Positions 37,101 to 44,975 of a DNA stretch of 64,000 nt are shown here, piece after piece; position 1 is the first letter of the stretch; every line of letters begins with the position of its first letter. The stretch is from Klebsiella pneumoniae. GTDB lineage: Bacteria; Pseudomonadota; Gammaproteobacteria; Eutrophobiales; Eutrophobiaceae. The position numbers and the translations under genes are program-made. The stretch spans positions 119,751-183,750 of the forward strand of contig CAMDWI010000006.1 in NCBI GenBank assembly GCA_945878555.1, written 5' to 3'. The notes under the pieces are model-generated. The model was not told the DNA's origin, did no database searches, and saw only the letters and a list, made by a program, of their open reading frames with translations.

Positions 37101-38787
37101 AATAATCAATCGCAGGATTGATCAGCATGATGCCGATGACGAGCATGATACCGGCAGCAATCGTAAGTGGATTCTTGTGCCAGGTGGCCTTGCCTTCGAG
37201 TTCCTCGATGAAATCAGCCACGGTCTGCGGACGATCATCGCGCTTGAACGCAACTGAACGTCGCAACGCACGGTTCTGTTTCTTGTTCAGTCCCTTGACA
37301 ACCGGGGGTACCAGACCGTTTTCACGGGCGGTTGTTGCCGGCAGTTTGTTGAACGGGTGTTTCGATGTTAACAGTTCATAGGCCACACAACCAAGCGCAT
37401 AGGTATCATCACGGGTATCCGGTTCCTCGCCTTCGAGCATTTCCAGACTGGCATACGCCGGTGTCAGCGCGCCGAGTTTGCCCGGATCAAACAGGGTTTT
37501 TTCCGCTTCGCCTGTGACCGGGTTTTTTACCGCACGGGCAATACCAAAGTCGAGTGTCTTGACGGTGCCATCGTTACAGAGAAAGGCGTTACCCGGTTTA
37601 AAGTCGGAGTGGACCAGGCGGCGTTCATGTGCGTACTGCAAGGCAGCTCCCAGCTGCTTGATGATATTGTAGGCCTCGGGGAAGGGCAGACCACCCTGCT
37701 TCTTGACCACTTTCTTGATATAGGTATTAAGCGGCTGACCTTCCATCAACTCCATCGTAATGAACACCGGCGTGCCGCGACCGGCAATTCGATCAAAGTC
37801 GTAAACCGTTGCGATATTCGGATGTGCCAGTTTCTGCTGACGGCTGGATTCGCGTTGCAGCGAGATAAACGCCTCGGGATGCGACTTGAAGTCGTCATTC
37901 AGCAATTTAATCGCGAGGTACGGATTCTTGTCACGTGCCTCTTCTTTCAGCAGGTCGATACCCTTGAACACCTTGCCCATACCGCCGATGCCAAGCACGT
38001 CAAGTAACTTGAAGCGCTGCTTGATAACGTCGCCCACGCCGAGTGCATGGCCAGGGCCGGAATAGGTCTGCTGTTGCGGTTCTTCCCATCCGGTGCCGGT
38101 GGGACCGGTTCCGAAAGAGGGAGAGGTGTTTGATTCCATACTGATGTCAAAGTCGACCGAACTCTGGCCAGTAGGTACGCTATGCGGATCATCCAGTACC
38201 TGGGTCGAATCACCAGCGGTACTGCGGGTACGGTCACGAATTTCGGTAGACTCTTCCGAACCAATCCCGCCACCACCACGAATTTCGGTCGAATCTTCCG
38301 AGCTCGCATGCGCTACACCTTTTATTTCTGTTGAATCTTCAGTGCCCGGGATATGTGTAACAGCCCTGATCTCGGTCGCGTCTTCCGTAGAGAGGCCTTT
38401 TTTCGCCTTGATCTCGGTAGAGTCTTCAGAGGCAGGGGTAACATTTTTGTTGATCTGGGTCGAATCCTCCGAACCCACACTGTCATTATCAGAGTTGTCG
38501 GCTGTCGTTCTGCTGTCACGGGCAAACTCGGTGGAATCCGGATCGGCCGGCGCTACGGATTCAGTTTCGGTTGCGTGTGTACGCCGAAAGTCATTTATCT
38601 GGCGTTTTAATTCGGTATAGGCCTTGTTGTCGAGTCGGCCTTTTTTATGGGCTTCATCCAGTTGGGACAGTAATCTTGTCGCAAATTTAGGATTGTCACT
38701 CAACAGTTTTGATAGTTGAGTGGTCAGCGCATCAAGAGACAGTTTCCCGCTTGCCAAGGCATCCAGAGCTGTTTTGAAGTCAGCCAT
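34183..38787 (-). CDS. Membrane Ser/Thr kinase with phospho-motif array and C-terminal FGE-like domain
   Basis: 1534 residues. 1-70: helical motif (KGRLDNKAYTELKRQINDF). 84-197: eight D/E-S/A-T-E/Q-I-like motifs with threonines at 86, 110, 124, 138, 153, 167, 181 and 195. About 258-532: kinase domain with GIGGMG (glycine loop), K294 in LAIKLL, D395 in HSDFKPGN and DFG at 413-415. The residue before the catalytic Asp is Ser, not Arg (non-RD). About 541-560: one transmembrane helix. 565-1340: long helical, tetratricopeptide-like outer region. About 1345-1534: formylglycine-generating-enzyme/SUMF1-like domain (MVVVPAG, YRLPSALEWEYAA, NFVGNVQEWVQ, RGGAY, GFRVI), used in bacteria as a binding or modification module. 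It should sense at the periplasmic side and phosphorylate inside. Confidence 0.9.
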   Translation of the reverse strand: MADFKTALDALASGKLSLDALTTQLSKLLSDNPKFATRLLSQLDEAHKKGRLDNKAYTELKRQINDFRRTHATETESVAPADPDSTEFARDSRTTADNSDNDSVGSEDSTQINKNVTPASEDSTEIKAKKGLSTEDATEIRAVTHIPGTEDSTEIKGVAHASSEDSTEIRGGGGIGSEESTEIRDRTRSTAGDSTQVLDDPHSVPTGQSSVDFDISMESNTSPSFGTGPTGTGWEEPQQQTYSGPGHALGVGDVIKQRFKLLDVLGIGGMGKVFKGIDLLKEEARDKNPYLAIKLLNDDFKSHPEAFISLQRESSRQQKLAHPNIATVYDFDRIAGRGTPVFITMELMEGQPLNTYIKKVVKKQGGLPFPEAYNIIKQLGAALQYAHERRLVHSDFKPGNAFLCNDGTVKTLDFGIARAVKNPVTGEAEKTLFDPGKLGALTPAYASLEMLEGEEPDTRDDTYALGCVAYELLTSKHPFNKLPATTARENGLVPPVVKGLNKKQNRALRRSVAFKRDDRPQTVADFIEELEGKATWHKNPLTIAAGIMLVIGIMLINPAIDYFHQKEIEAIIADMNTGGNTVLVEKLDEMRLLEKADQVTITDQAREAIQRYYSSEIARNIDISSNNYNFPTAESILGTVEELYPASLFIQQQRNDIEFNKKQKISELYQQFIAALDPAQALQNPDSIDGTKAVLEIISKQIDPQHPLLTDSRPSNAYRLAANLAFENGNLDQALSFVNSGLQNAAEDPLLTDLQTKVQNAIRTGELNRTLGDLQQQAQLASLDNFKQNQAPIIELAGLSNPEASPILTTLSGELGTIVKAELDRILSEGDVTTAQTLATDIGPLLTALSLANELTQIKLAHLSGDERTVAIQNMVTTDKATLDARLSSPDLANPQWESEVLASVRQLDALQSEDPTLSEALTGIRESLARLYIDSATTTLNANRFDAAEILINRGLKIAPEMVALLDTRNLIAGNRAEYEKQLRISGLKDQFQVAVEADNITEANQIFETLKSELPAEDGYITAQAPRALSESYRRLAERRAESNEFASALQLAEAAVKLNPRDAGLQGVFEEYRARVNITELTGIFRNARVFTETERADLARKVNEIERGAPGEYSDFLTQAETILAERINSLAASDENGAAALADTASRIFSDSSVLLDLQSRFQLEPWPERVVADAALQAGELTRAGTLLQTALSGQYSNHPDVLSLQKMLEESINVANEAFQVYTSASTAAGQEYGKLNAAKRLLYRAQGLWVDNPEYTAAESEVDVLIANAPDNPSKRILQRADENIASVSADDMIKAAADWKPVPSDRACTPDKASYGSRARAICYDFINTGWRGPQMVVVPAGGSVASSFAIGKYEVSVADWSKYCALTGNCTPVTDRSKFDDPITGITLEQAQQYVNWLSERTGKTYRLPSALEWEYAASVGGELTAQAAAFRDIKGQLNCRVTLGDKVLKGTGLATIKSGKPNKWGVYNFVGNVQEWVQEDSGTSARGGAYSDAINNCDITTIRPHDGSADEITGFRVILEDVG

Positions 38788-38816
38788 ATTTGACTCCCAG
38801 TACGTATATATGTGAA

Positions 38817-39563
38817 TTATTCAATATCAATAATGATTGCGGTGACATTATCGACCGCACCTCTTTCCAGCGTGGTATTAATCAGCTGGGTACAACATTC
38901 CTCGGTACTACCGTTGCCCAGAAACTGTTCAATCTCGGCATCGGGTATATGTTTGGTCAGGCCGTCACTGCATAAAAGGTAACGATCACCATGGGCCATT
39001 TCCTGCATACCCATGTCAAGAAACAGCTCTTCAGTAGCACCGACAGCGCGGGTGATCATGTTTCCGTGTGGGTGCTTCAACGCGTCTGCCCGGCTGATCA
39101 GGCCCTGTTCGACATACTGCTCCACCTGTGAGTGGTCAGTTGTTACTTGCCGCAACTGCTTGTCACGCAAGCGATACAGACGGCTGTCTCCTGCCCAAAT
39201 GTAGACACAATATTTATCATAGGACACCATCATGACAACGGTACTGCCGATGGTCACTTTTTTTACCGATTCCCGCGCCTTTTCAACCAGATTGTTATTG
39301 ACTGCTATTATCCGGTCCTCGATTTCATCGATAAACTGGCTGAGTCCGGAGGTAAACTGAATGTCTTTTAACGATGCGACGATCATCTGACTGGCCACAT
39401 CACCTTTGGCGTGACCACCCATGCCATCGGCAACTACCCATAGACCCACCTCGGGCCGATCCAGTACTGAGTCTTCGTTATGTCTGCGCACCCTGCCGGT
39501 ATTACTGATGGCATAGGAATTCCAGCGCAGGCTTTGAACCGGTCCGGGTAAGGGGGCAGACAT
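38817..39563 (-). CDS. PP2C-family protein phosphatase
   Basis: A 248-residue PPM/PP2C phosphatase of the Stp/PrpC type, with all metal-binding motifs: RRHNEDSV, VVADGMGGHAKGD, GSTVVMMV, AGDSRLYRL, LCSDGLTKHI and DNVTAIIIDIE. It reverses Ser/Thr phosphorylation and is the evident counterpart of the kinase, whose gene starts 29 bases after this one ends. ATG at 39563 is preferred (GGAG eight bases upstream). Confidence 0.94.
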   Translation of the reverse strand: MSAPLPGPVQSLRWNSYAISNTGRVRRHNEDSVLDRPEVGLWVVADGMGGHAKGDVASQMIVASLKDIQFTSGLSQFIDEIEDRIIAVNNNLVEKARESVKKVTIGSTVVMMVSYDKYCVYIWAGDSRLYRLRDKQLRQVTTDHSQVEQYVEQGLISRADALKHPHGNMITRAVGATEELFLDMGMQEMAHGDRYLLCSDGLTKHIPDAEIEQFLGNGSTEECCTQLINTTLERGAVDNVTAIIIDIE

Positions 39564-39622
39564 CCTGCTAGCTCCTGTTGCCATGCGGATTCAACCGTAA
39601 CATCATCAAATCGCAGTCAGGT

Positions 39623-40528
39623 TTATATGTCATGGCTGAACCTGACTATTTCACTGGGGCCTTCCGTGAATGACTTGCCCAGGCTGATCTGGCCACGTCC
39701 GTGCAGTGCCATCTCTTCACGACGTAAAAAGGCCTCGTCGGTATTTTCTATCAACACATGTGTGCCGTTCGTACTTTGATCAATGATAAAAAACTTGTCA
39801 CGACGCAGCTCAATACGTACATGCTGTCGGGAGGCAAGTTTTTCATTGATGGGCAGGTCACAGGTCTCGCTGCGGCCCATCAACAGGCTGGACTTCTGTT
39901 TGTCCATGACCACTTCCATGCCGTTGTAACTGACCTTCAAACGCGCTTCCGGCTTGGCTTCTTCCACCAGCAGGCCGGTTGCCATGCGGGTTACATCTTC
40001 TTCCTGCCAGATGATTTCATAGATATCAATTTCTTCTTTTTTACCCTTGATGGAGGCACGATCCACAAAGCGCGTACTCGCCCTCAGCATCGGCGAGAGC
40101 TTTTCCACAGTTGATTGTGTTGTGATGATCTGGCCACCCTTCGATTGGGCGGTCATGCGCGCAGCCACGTTTACGGCATCGCCAAATACGTCACCGCCTT
40201 CAAGTATGGCCGGACCAAAGTGCAGTCCGACACGGATGGCGATAGTGGTATGTTCAGTCCCGGCACCTTCTGTCACATCTTCCAGCAACGCCTCATGCAT
40301 GTTACATGCTGCTGTAGCGGCGTCGTCGGCCGTGGGGAAGGTACACATAATCTCGTCACCTATCGTCTTGATGACGGTACCACTGTGTTCCTTGGTTACT
40401 CCGGTAAGGATATCGAGAGTTTCAGAAACCTTGACACGTGCAGTTGCATCGCCAAGAATTTCAAACAGGCGGGTACTACCGCTTACATCGGCAAACAAAA
40501 TGGCGAGATTTGCAGTCTTTTGTGACAT
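39623..40528 (-). CDS. Class III adenylate cyclase fused to an FHA domain
   Basis: 301 residues. 1-175: class III nucleotide cyclase homology domain (LFADVSGSTRLFE with the first metal Asp; VIKTIGDEIMCTF with substrate-specifying Lys and second Asp; GDVFGDAVNVAARM). The residues fit ATP rather than GTP. About 200-295: FHA domain with MGRSETCDLPI, SRQHVRIEL and STNGTHVL, the conserved G-R-S-x-H-NG set that binds phosphothreonine. Such a fusion can place cAMP production under control of the kinase encoded two genes downstream. First gene of the signalling cluster. Confidence 0.93.
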   Translation of the reverse strand: MSQKTANLAILFADVSGSTRLFEILGDATARVKVSETLDILTGVTKEHSGTVIKTIGDEIMCTFPTADDAATAACNMHEALLEDVTEGAGTEHTTIAIRVGLHFGPAILEGGDVFGDAVNVAARMTAQSKGGQIITTQSTVEKLSPMLRASTRFVDRASIKGKKEEIDIYEIIWQEEDVTRMATGLLVEEAKPEARLKVSYNGMEVVMDKQKSSLLMGRSETCDLPINEKLASRQHVRIELRRDKFFIIDQSTNGTHVLIENTDEAFLRREEMALHGRGQISLGKSFTEGPSEIVRFSHDI

Positions 40529-40885
40529 AAGTAATTGTTATTATTTAATATTATAAGACAAACGTGTCAATAAAAAGCATGCTGTATTCGAATAACTGCA
40601 TGGCAGTTTCACCCCTGCTCACAGTCGATAATATAAATCAACGGCCGACATAATCATACCGATCTATCCAGGGCAATGACTTAATTCCACTCCCCAATCA
40701 GTCTTGATGATTTCCAACTAATCATGAAACCCGATTGTGTCCCGGATATTCCCGAAAAAACGATTCGTGTAAAAACGCATGAATCATGCATCAAATTACT
40801 GAAAATTGGTATTTTTTTTTGCGGGCAATCAGGATAATCTCTATGCTGGTCACTGAAGTGTAACTGTGCCGGGTGGAAATTAACG
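40529..40885. other. Intergenic stretch between divergent genes
   Basis: About 357 AT-rich bases separate the cyclase-FHA gene (-) from the isomerase gene (+). It should hold both promoters. I see no convincing coding frame or clear promoter pair; an A/T-rich stretch with GATAAT at 40833-40838 lacks a well-spaced -35. Confidence 0.5.
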
Positions 40886-41935
40886 ATGAAAAGACAAAAC
40901 ATAATAATCATTTTACTGGTCGCCGCTGTCATTGCGACCGTATTGTTGACCGATCATTTCGGCATAATCCGGTATCGGGACCTGATAAAACCCCAGAATT
41001 CGGCTGATACCGAAACTGTCAGCCAGTCCGTGCCGGTTCCGAAAGATAACCCGGGGCAGACAGCCACGAGCGCTACAAGCACAAACAACATCACCGGCTC
41101 AACCGGCAGTACCTCGATAGAGTTCGAACAGGAATATATAGATAAACTGGTAGCCTCAGTGACACCAGACCAGAGACAGGCATTACTGAATGACCCGGCG
41201 GCCTTTACCAGTTTTGTAAACCAGGAAGCGATGAACGTATCTATCCTGCAGGCCGCAAGGGCGAACAACCTGCATAATGAACCAAATACACGGTTTTTAA
41301 TGGACAGGGGCGCTGACAATGTATTGCGCGAGGTCTATCTGGTCAGCCTGATCAACTCCAAGTTACCCGCAGACTTTCCAACCGATCAACAGCTTCAGGA
41401 ATATTTTGACAAGAACAAGGAAAACCTGAAGGTCGTCGAGCGGGTGTCGGTCTGGCAAATCTTCCTGCCTGTAGCTGACCCGAACGACAGCAAGGCCGTT
41501 GCCGAGATCGAGGATGAGGCAGACAGGATCGCAGCGGATATCCGTGCGAACAAACTCGATTTTGCCGTTGCCGCACTTGAAAAATCAAAACACGAGGCCA
41601 GTCGCCTGAATGGTGGTTACATGGGCATCATCAAGGTGTCCGATCTGATTCCGGAAATTGGCAAGGCCGTCTCTGAAATGCAGACAGGTGAGGTCAGTGT
41701 TGCAATCAAATCTGCTATGGGATATCACATCATCCGCAAAGGCGAGGTGATGCCGGCGCAGGAACTCGCGCTGGACCAGATACGTAATGATATCAAGGGC
41801 TTGATGATAAGCCAGGCACGTAATCAGTTAAGAACGGCACTGAACGAACAGATAGCAAAGTCGTATCCGGTATCTGCCGAGGCTACCGAAATTGAGCAAT
41901 GGCGCCAGGCTATCCTGACGAAAAGTACCCAGTAA
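40886..41935 (+). CDS. Membrane-anchored parvulin-type peptidyl-prolyl isomerase
   Basis: 349 residues. One N-terminal transmembrane anchor (IIIILLVAAVIATVLLTDHF), a low-complexity Ser/Thr linker (about 40-75), a SurA/PrsA-like helical region and a parvulin domain at about 190-290 (SVWQIFLPVAD; GGYMGIIKVSDLIPEIGKAV; MGYHIIRKGEVMPA). It should act as a folding helper on the outer side of the inner membrane. It is about 1.2 kb upstream of the two-partner secretion pair and could keep the giant exoprotein export-competent; this link is inference from position. Confidence 0.85.
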   Translation: MKRQNIIIILLVAAVIATVLLTDHFGIIRYRDLIKPQNSADTETVSQSVPVPKDNPGQTATSATSTNNITGSTGSTSIEFEQEYIDKLVASVTPDQRQALLNDPAAFTSFVNQEAMNVSILQAARANNLHNEPNTRFLMDRGADNVLREVYLVSLINSKLPADFPTDQQLQEYFDKNKENLKVVERVSVWQIFLPVADPNDSKAVAEIEDEADRIAADIRANKLDFAVAALEKSKHEASRLNGGYMGIIKVSDLIPEIGKAVSEMQTGEVSVAIKSAMGYHIIRKGEVMPAQELALDQIRNDIKGLMISQARNQLRTALNEQIAKSYPVSAEATEIEQWRQAILTKSTQ

Positions 41936-41960
41936 TTATTCGTCCCGGGCGGGGTGGGTA

Positions 41961-42689
41961 TTATTTGCCAGAAAGGAAGTTTTTCGCCGCTTCGATGTTA
42001 ATTTTCTCGGACAGACATTTGCCTGTCGTATTGACAGCATTGCCATAGACATCGCCTGTTTCAGTAAATTCATAACTGGACAGGTCAGCCTTCATGCCGA
42101 CGGCATAACCGGATTTCATCAGTCCCATACCGTCCTTCGCTGCATCACCCATGATCATCTCCATGCCGTGACGTCTGCCGAGGATCTGATCATACGGACC
42201 CCAGAGTGTGGGTGCTGCAAACGGGCCACCGCCGACCAGCACATCGAAAATAATCTCTGACTTACCATCAGCAAGCGCAACTTCGTATCCGAGTGCAAGA
42301 AATTCACCACCATCAAATAACTGGAATTTTTCAATGCCGCATTCATCGGCAATCTTGTACTGGTACTGATTCAGTGAACTGCCCGGAAACTCAGGCGGCA
42401 TCTTGATCCGGCGTGCCATGATGCGTTTCATCTCACCACGGTTTTTCAGTTCCTGACTGATCGCCAGGATAAAACTGCTGTCACCATACGGTCCTTCAAA
42501 GATACGTTTTCCATCAACACTTTTATACTCTCGCTTGAGATCATCCAGCATGCCATTCTGGCGCTGCGCCCGGATTACCACCTCTTCAATTGTCTGCATT
42601 TCCTGCGCAAACACCGGACTGGCCAGCGTGCTGACGATCAGCCCTGTAATGAACGATTTTTGAATGAACCTGTTATCTGTGGATCTCAT
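41961..42689 (-). CDS. Secreted hypothetical protein with a TonB-box-like N-terminus
   Basis: About 242 residues; family unknown. ATG at 42689 (MRSTDNRF) is preferred to one 21 codons upstream. Signal peptide SFITGLIVSTLASPVFAQE is followed directly by TIEEVVIRAQRQ, which resembles the TonB box region of TonB-dependent receptors (EEVVVTAQR type). The rest (DGKRIFEGPYGDSSFIL; IADECGIEKFQLFDGGEFLALGYE) is a small soluble domain with two cysteines, not a beta-barrel. It converges with the isomerase gene 25 bases away. Confidence 0.65.
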   Translation of the reverse strand: MRSTDNRFIQKSFITGLIVSTLASPVFAQEMQTIEEVVIRAQRQNGMLDDLKREYKSVDGKRIFEGPYGDSSFILAISQELKNRGEMKRIMARRIKMPPEFPGSSLNQYQYKIADECGIEKFQLFDGGEFLALGYEVALADGKSEIIFDVLVGGGPFAAPTLWGPYDQILGRRHGMEMIMGDAAKDGMGLMKSGYAVGMKADLSSYEFTETGDVYGNAVNTTGKCLSEKINIEAAKNFLSGK

Positions 42690-43092
42690 ATAGCCTGACT
42701 TATTGTTTTTATAGCGGTAATAGTAGGATGGAGGAATATTAAAGTAAATCACTCAGGAAAGAAATTTTCATTACGTTCGTTGAACAGCACGATGAATGCC
42801 CCCCCACGACCACTTCTTGTTGCACGGCGGATAATGTTGGTTACCAGGCCGGTTTTTCGGTCGTTAAGCGGTGACCTGTCACGATAGTATCCAGGCCTGT
42901 TTAAAAATATCTGAATTATCAGTAAATAAGCCCCGCTAGTTATCGGGAATCCTCCTGAATTTTGCTTTACCGCGCAAGCCGGTTCCTGATATATTCACTT
43001 CGCTTGGATCCGGCTGGTATCCAGGAAGGCATAACGATAAAAACAAGAGACTGGTAAAACAGCGCCCTCACTATTATAACTATCAGAATTTA
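42690..43092. other. Intergenic stretch upstream of the tps genes
   Basis: About 400 bases without a recognisable gene between divergent genes. TGATATATT at 42987-42995 could be an extended -10 element for the tps pair, about 98 bases before the TpsB start, but there is no good -35. Nothing else is supported. Confidence 0.35.
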
Positions 43093-44955
43093 ATGATAAA
43101 TTTACAGCCACTACTGAAGAATATTCTGGACGGTTTTGTGTTCCGCAAGCTGCCGATAATACTGATCCCGGTACTGGCTGCCTCGCTGATACAGCCGCTC
43201 GCTGCCCAGATTGCTGTCCCGGATGGCACCCGCCCCGGCGCCATACGCCCCGAGCAAACTGGAAAATCGACGATGCCACCCCAGCCTGCTGCAGAGGTTC
43301 TGGAAAAACCGGATGCCGTGCTCGATGTCCCGCCAGTAATCGACCGACCGTTTGAAATAGACGAGGGCCCGAAGGTTGCTGTCAGCCGTTTTAATCTGCC
43401 GGAAGCGGTAGATATGCCGGATTACGGTATATCGCTGACGGAGCTACAGTCGTTGCTGCAGGAACAAATCAACGCGAAACCGGAAGGCTTTACCGTCGGC
43501 CAGCTCCAGGAAGTCGCCGATGAGGTTACGCTGTACTACCGCGGGAAGGGGTTGATTCTTGCCCAGGCGGTTGTACCGGTACAGACGGTTGAAGGCGGTG
43601 AGGTCACCATTCAGGTGTTCCCGGGCAGACTGGGTCGGGTGCTGGCAGAAGGCTCGATCATGTACAAGGAATCCATCCTGTTGAAACCATTCAGCAGTCT
43701 GATCGGCCAGCCGGTTACCCAGCGCTCGATTGAATCTGCGCTGTTGCAATTAACCGATTTCCCGGGCCTGAGCGTGTTTGGTGTATTCCAGCCGGGCCAA
43801 CTGGTTGGTACTGCGGATCTGGTGCTGACCGTCCAGAGTGAAGACCGTTTTGACTTTGCCTACCGCGGCGATAACCACGGTCTGCCCGAGACCGGTCGTG
43901 GGCGTTTCCGACCGACCTTTGAGTGGAATAACATTACCGGTGGGGCTGATCGGCTGACCGGCAGCGTGCAGCAGACTTATCAACCCAAGAACAACACCTT
44001 CTATTCGCTTGATTATGATCGCTATATCGGTTGGGGTATCAAGAGTGGCATCGGCTGGAACCTGAACCGCTTTGATGTCGGCGGCGAACTGGCGGCACAG
44101 GAGATTGCCGGTGAAACGAAACAGTTCAGCGGGTTTATGGAGAAGTCCTGGCTGCGTAGCCGCCAGATGAATCTTTCAACCCGGCTGGGCCTGACTCACA
44201 AGGATTCGACCACAACTACACGTGGACGCCAGACCAATAACGACCGCTTGACCGTTGCGTCACTTTCATCCAGTTTTGACAACGTTGATACCCGTTTCAA
44301 GGGTATCAACTTCGCCACGCTGGAAGTCAGCCGTGGTATCAATGACCTGTTTAATGCGATGGGCTCAGCCAACAGCGCGGCCCAGCTGGAGATTGGCGAG
44401 ACACCCAGTCGTCAGGGTGGATCGGATCGCGAATACGCCGCCGGTCAGTTCAACAAGTTGTTTGCCACTGCCTCACGCCTGCAAACGATCAACAGCAGTT
44501 ACGGCATGTCACTGCTGGTACGCGGTGAATTGCAGTGGAGTAATGACCTGCTGGTACCGCTGGAGCAGTACTCGGTCGGTGGTCCGGACAACGTGCGTGC
44601 CTATCCGGCTGCCCAGCAACTGCTCGACCGCGCCGCATTTTATTCAATCGAATTCATAAAAAACATGCCCTTTATCGGTGACAAACAGGCGTTTGGCAAC
44701 CGGACCTGGGGCGAGTTGATCCAGTTATCTGCGTTCTACGATTTTGCGGTTGGCCGCCTGAACCGGCCGCTGGCCAGTGAAATCCAGGAAGGCCTGGGTG
44801 GTTATGTCAATTTCCGGGGTGCGGGCGTACAGTTACGCTTTACCATGCCTGGCTTTATTGAATCCCGGATAATTTTCGCCAGTGATTACAGTGATGCGAT
44901 ACCGGACAATGGTCGACCCAATCAGTTGTGGGGAGATTTTACTTACAGGTTCTGA
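43093..44955 (+). CDS. TpsB outer-membrane transporter (ShlB/FhaC/HecB family)
   Basis: 620 residues. Signal peptide LPIILIPVLAASLIQPLAAQ; Pro-rich linker; POTRA domains at about 100-260 (VSRFNLPEAVDMPDYGISLT; YYRGKGLILAQAVVPVQTVE; GGEVTIQVFPGRLGRVLAEG); then a 16-strand-type beta-barrel ending WGDFTYRF, with the terminal Phe expected for BAM-inserted barrels. It exports its TpsA partner across the outer membrane in two-partner secretion. The gene for the partner begins 20 bases downstream, in the usual B-then-A order. Confidence 0.95.
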   Translation: MINLQPLLKNILDGFVFRKLPIILIPVLAASLIQPLAAQIAVPDGTRPGAIRPEQTGKSTMPPQPAAEVLEKPDAVLDVPPVIDRPFEIDEGPKVAVSRFNLPEAVDMPDYGISLTELQSLLQEQINAKPEGFTVGQLQEVADEVTLYYRGKGLILAQAVVPVQTVEGGEVTIQVFPGRLGRVLAEGSIMYKESILLKPFSSLIGQPVTQRSIESALLQLTDFPGLSVFGVFQPGQLVGTADLVLTVQSEDRFDFAYRGDNHGLPETGRGRFRPTFEWNNITGGADRLTGSVQQTYQPKNNTFYSLDYDRYIGWGIKSGIGWNLNRFDVGGELAAQEIAGETKQFSGFMEKSWLRSRQMNLSTRLGLTHKDSTTTTRGRQTNNDRLTVASLSSSFDNVDTRFKGINFATLEVSRGINDLFNAMGSANSAAQLEIGETPSRQGGSDREYAAGQFNKLFATASRLQTINSSYGMSLLVRGELQWSNDLLVPLEQYSVGGPDNVRAYPAAQQLLDRAAFYSIEFIKNMPFIGDKQAFGNRTWGELIQLSAFYDFAVGRLNRPLASEIQEGLGGYVNFRGAGVQLRFTMPGFIESRIIFASDYSDAIPDNGRPNQLWGDFTYRF

Positions 44956-44975
44956 TGCAGGGATATGGTTAGATA

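Noticed and set aside
33429..40528. A type VI secretion locus suggested by kinase, phosphatase and FHA domain
   Set aside because: No Tss structural genes (VipA/B, Hcp, VgrG, ClpV) are present; the FHA domain is part of a cyclase.
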